Source of the DNA: an uncultured Bacteroidales bacterium
GTDB taxonomy: Bacteria; Bacteroidota; Bacteroidia; Bacteroidales; UBA932
DNA: 5,444 nucleotides
Assembly: GCA_945874815.1 (NCBI GenBank)
Contig: CAMCIE010000115.1
Location: forward strand, 1-5,444
Direction: 5' to 3'
Shown here: positions 4,537 to 5,444 of the stretch, piece after piece
How the letters are laid out: each line of letters opens with the position of its first letter
Numbering within the stretch: the first letter of the stretch is position 1
Translations under genes and position numbers: made by a program
The notes under the pieces: generated by a model
What the model saw: the letters and a program-made list of their open reading frames with translations, nothing else
Told to the model about the DNA's origin: nothing
Database searches by the model: none

Positions 4537-5444
4537 CAAATATCGGGAAGCCTTCGGAGAGGCCATAAGGATGTCTGAACAGATCTATATATTCAATCCG
4601 GAGCACGACCTGTGCATTGCCAATGGGGACGAGAACTTCGTACCCCCGAGGTCTGCCGTGGGATTTGCGAAGGAGAATATAGATATGTCCGAACATCTGA
4701 GGCGGCCAAACAAGCAGAGCCGGAACATTATCCCTTGGGGATGGAACCATTCTCTAAAGAAACGGCTCATCAATGAAGGCGTTGATCCGGCCACCCTGCC
4801 TTCAGAAGAAGAGCTGCAGTTCATACGCACTCACTCAAGGCGTGAGTTTGCCTTGGATGTGCATTCACGTCTAAACTGTGGAGATGCACTGGTCATCGGA
4901 CCTGATTACAGAATTGTTGCTACAAGTCTCAGTGAGATAGAGGCCTTCATATCAGCCAATTACAATGCAGTGCTGAAGTCACCGTTGTCAGGCAGCGGGA
5001 AAGGGATCCGTTTTATCAGGGAAGGACTTTCCGTGAGCGACGAAGGATGGTGCAGGAGAACCCTTGGCAAACAGGGTTCTGTGATAGTCGAGCGACGGTT
5101 TGAGATAATAAAGGAATGTGCCATGCTCTTCGAATGTCACCACGAAGGCATCGATTTCATCGGTTATTCCCTGTTCGAGGCCAAGAACGGAGCGTACAGC
5201 AGGAATATCCTTGCAAGTAACGAGGATATTGAGGATATGATAGCCGGATATATCTCACGAGACACTCTGACAGCTATCCGCGAGGGCCTTATATCCATTC
5301 TTGCAAATAGCCTCGTTGGGCATTATGAGGGATATCTCGGCGTTGACCAGATGATCTGTCAAGCAGACTCCCCTGTTTTCGTACCCGTCTCGGAAATCAA
5401 TCTCCGGATGACTATGGGGCTCATTGCTAGGAATCAATACGACA
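4514..5444 (+). CDS. ATP-grasp-like protein of the Bacteroidota NPEHDL family, 3' end outside window
   Basis: The frame runs without a stop to the window edge (310 codons). Counting from Met20 (base 4571, M-S-E-Q), the protein opens with IYIFNPEHDLCIANGDENF (5-23), the hallmark start of a conserved Bacteroidota protein usually left unnamed. PWGWN (55-59) and THSRR (97-101 in the longer count, about 87-91 here) follow. ATP-grasp features come next: Lys136 in LKSPLSGSGKG, Glu174 in VIVERRFE, Asp259 in LGVDQ, and E-I-N-L-R (275-279) providing metal ligands. Such enzymes join a carboxylate to an amine or thiol using ATP; the substrates here are unknown. Relatives normally begin near Met20, so the 19 extra residues (MAIQEFIDKYREAFGEA and two more) are odd. 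The stretch between residues ~35 and 55 looks shorter than in relatives I remember. It follows the SGNH fragment on the same strand and overlaps its end by 23 bases. Confidence 0.8.
   Translation, partial: MAIQEFIDKYREAFGEAIRMSEQIYIFNPEHDLCIANGDENFVPPRSAVGFAKENIDMSEHLRRPNKQSRNIIPWGWNHSLKKRLINEGVDPATLPSEEELQFIRTHSRREFALDVHSRLNCGDALVIGPDYRIVATSLSEIEAFISANYNAVLKSPLSGSGKGIRFIREGLSVSDEGWCRRTLGKQGSVIVERRFEIIKECAMLFECHHEGIDFIGYSLFEAKNGAYSRNILASNEDIEDMIAGYISRDTLTAIREGLISILANSLVGHYEGYLGVDQMICQADSPVFVPVSEINLRMTMGLIARNQYD

Noticed and set aside
4489..4596. 11-bp direct repeat TATATATTCAA at 4489-4499 and 4586-4596, flanking the odd N-terminal extension
   Set aside because: Both copies encode Y-I-F in their own frames and are A/T-rich, so coincidence is likely; they do not sit at the joins themselves.
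1..5444. CRISPR array, insertion sequence, toxin-antitoxin, phage or other mobile system
   Set aside because: No regular repeats, transposase or integrase motifs, or terminal inverted repeats were found on either strand.

Overview
The window looks like chromosomal DNA of a Bacteroidota bacterium, most likely a gut- or rumen-type Bacteroidales. The grounds are promoter elements of the Bacteroidota type (TAnnTTTG with an upstream TTG/TTTG about 20 bp away), weak or absent Shine-Dalgarno sequences, and protein types common in that group. These are a secreted S9 peptidase, a Tat-leader flavodoxin, and an ATP-grasp protein with the NPEHDL motif. All of this is from memory of the families; no search was run.

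Layout, left to right. (1) Bases 1-524: a MerR-type promoter/operator and a 148-codon gene. The gene joins a MerR DNA-binding domain directly to the C-terminal half of a GyrI-like effector domain, so about 100 residues expected between them are absent. (2) Bases 528-563: a hairpin with a T tract that ends this gene and overlaps the stop codon of the convergent next gene. (3) Bases 563-3010, minus strand: a complete 815-residue exported S9 (DPP IV-like) serine peptidase with a good Bacteroidota promoter at 3066-3098. (4) Bases 3011-3415: a noncoding stretch holding that promoter, a perfect-armed inverted repeat, a minus-strand stretch that reads like a leftover of a gene, and a weak promoter candidate for the gene to the right. 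(5) Bases 3416-4186: a flavodoxin-fold oxidoreductase with a twin-arginine leader and a four-cysteine motif. (6) Bases 4188-4536: the first half of a CrcB/FluC fluoride channel that breaks off and continues, in another frame, as the last ~45 residues of an SGNH/GDSL hydrolase. (7) Bases 4514 to the end: an ATP-grasp-like protein, open at the right edge, with an atypical N-terminal extension and a seemingly short linker.

No pathway clearly links these genes. The flavodoxin and the CrcB remnant are one base apart and probably share a transcript; the ATP-grasp gene follows on the same strand. The most notable property is structural. Two places (about 219-227 and 4392-4402) show clean joins between parts of proteins that should be far apart, and up to three more (3118-3258, 4514-4571, about 4670-4730) could be similar scars. 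This suggests repeated deletion in the genome or collapsed assembly. I see no CRISPR array, tRNA, rRNA, insertion sequence or phage gene, and nothing that I would call a new defence or mobile system.
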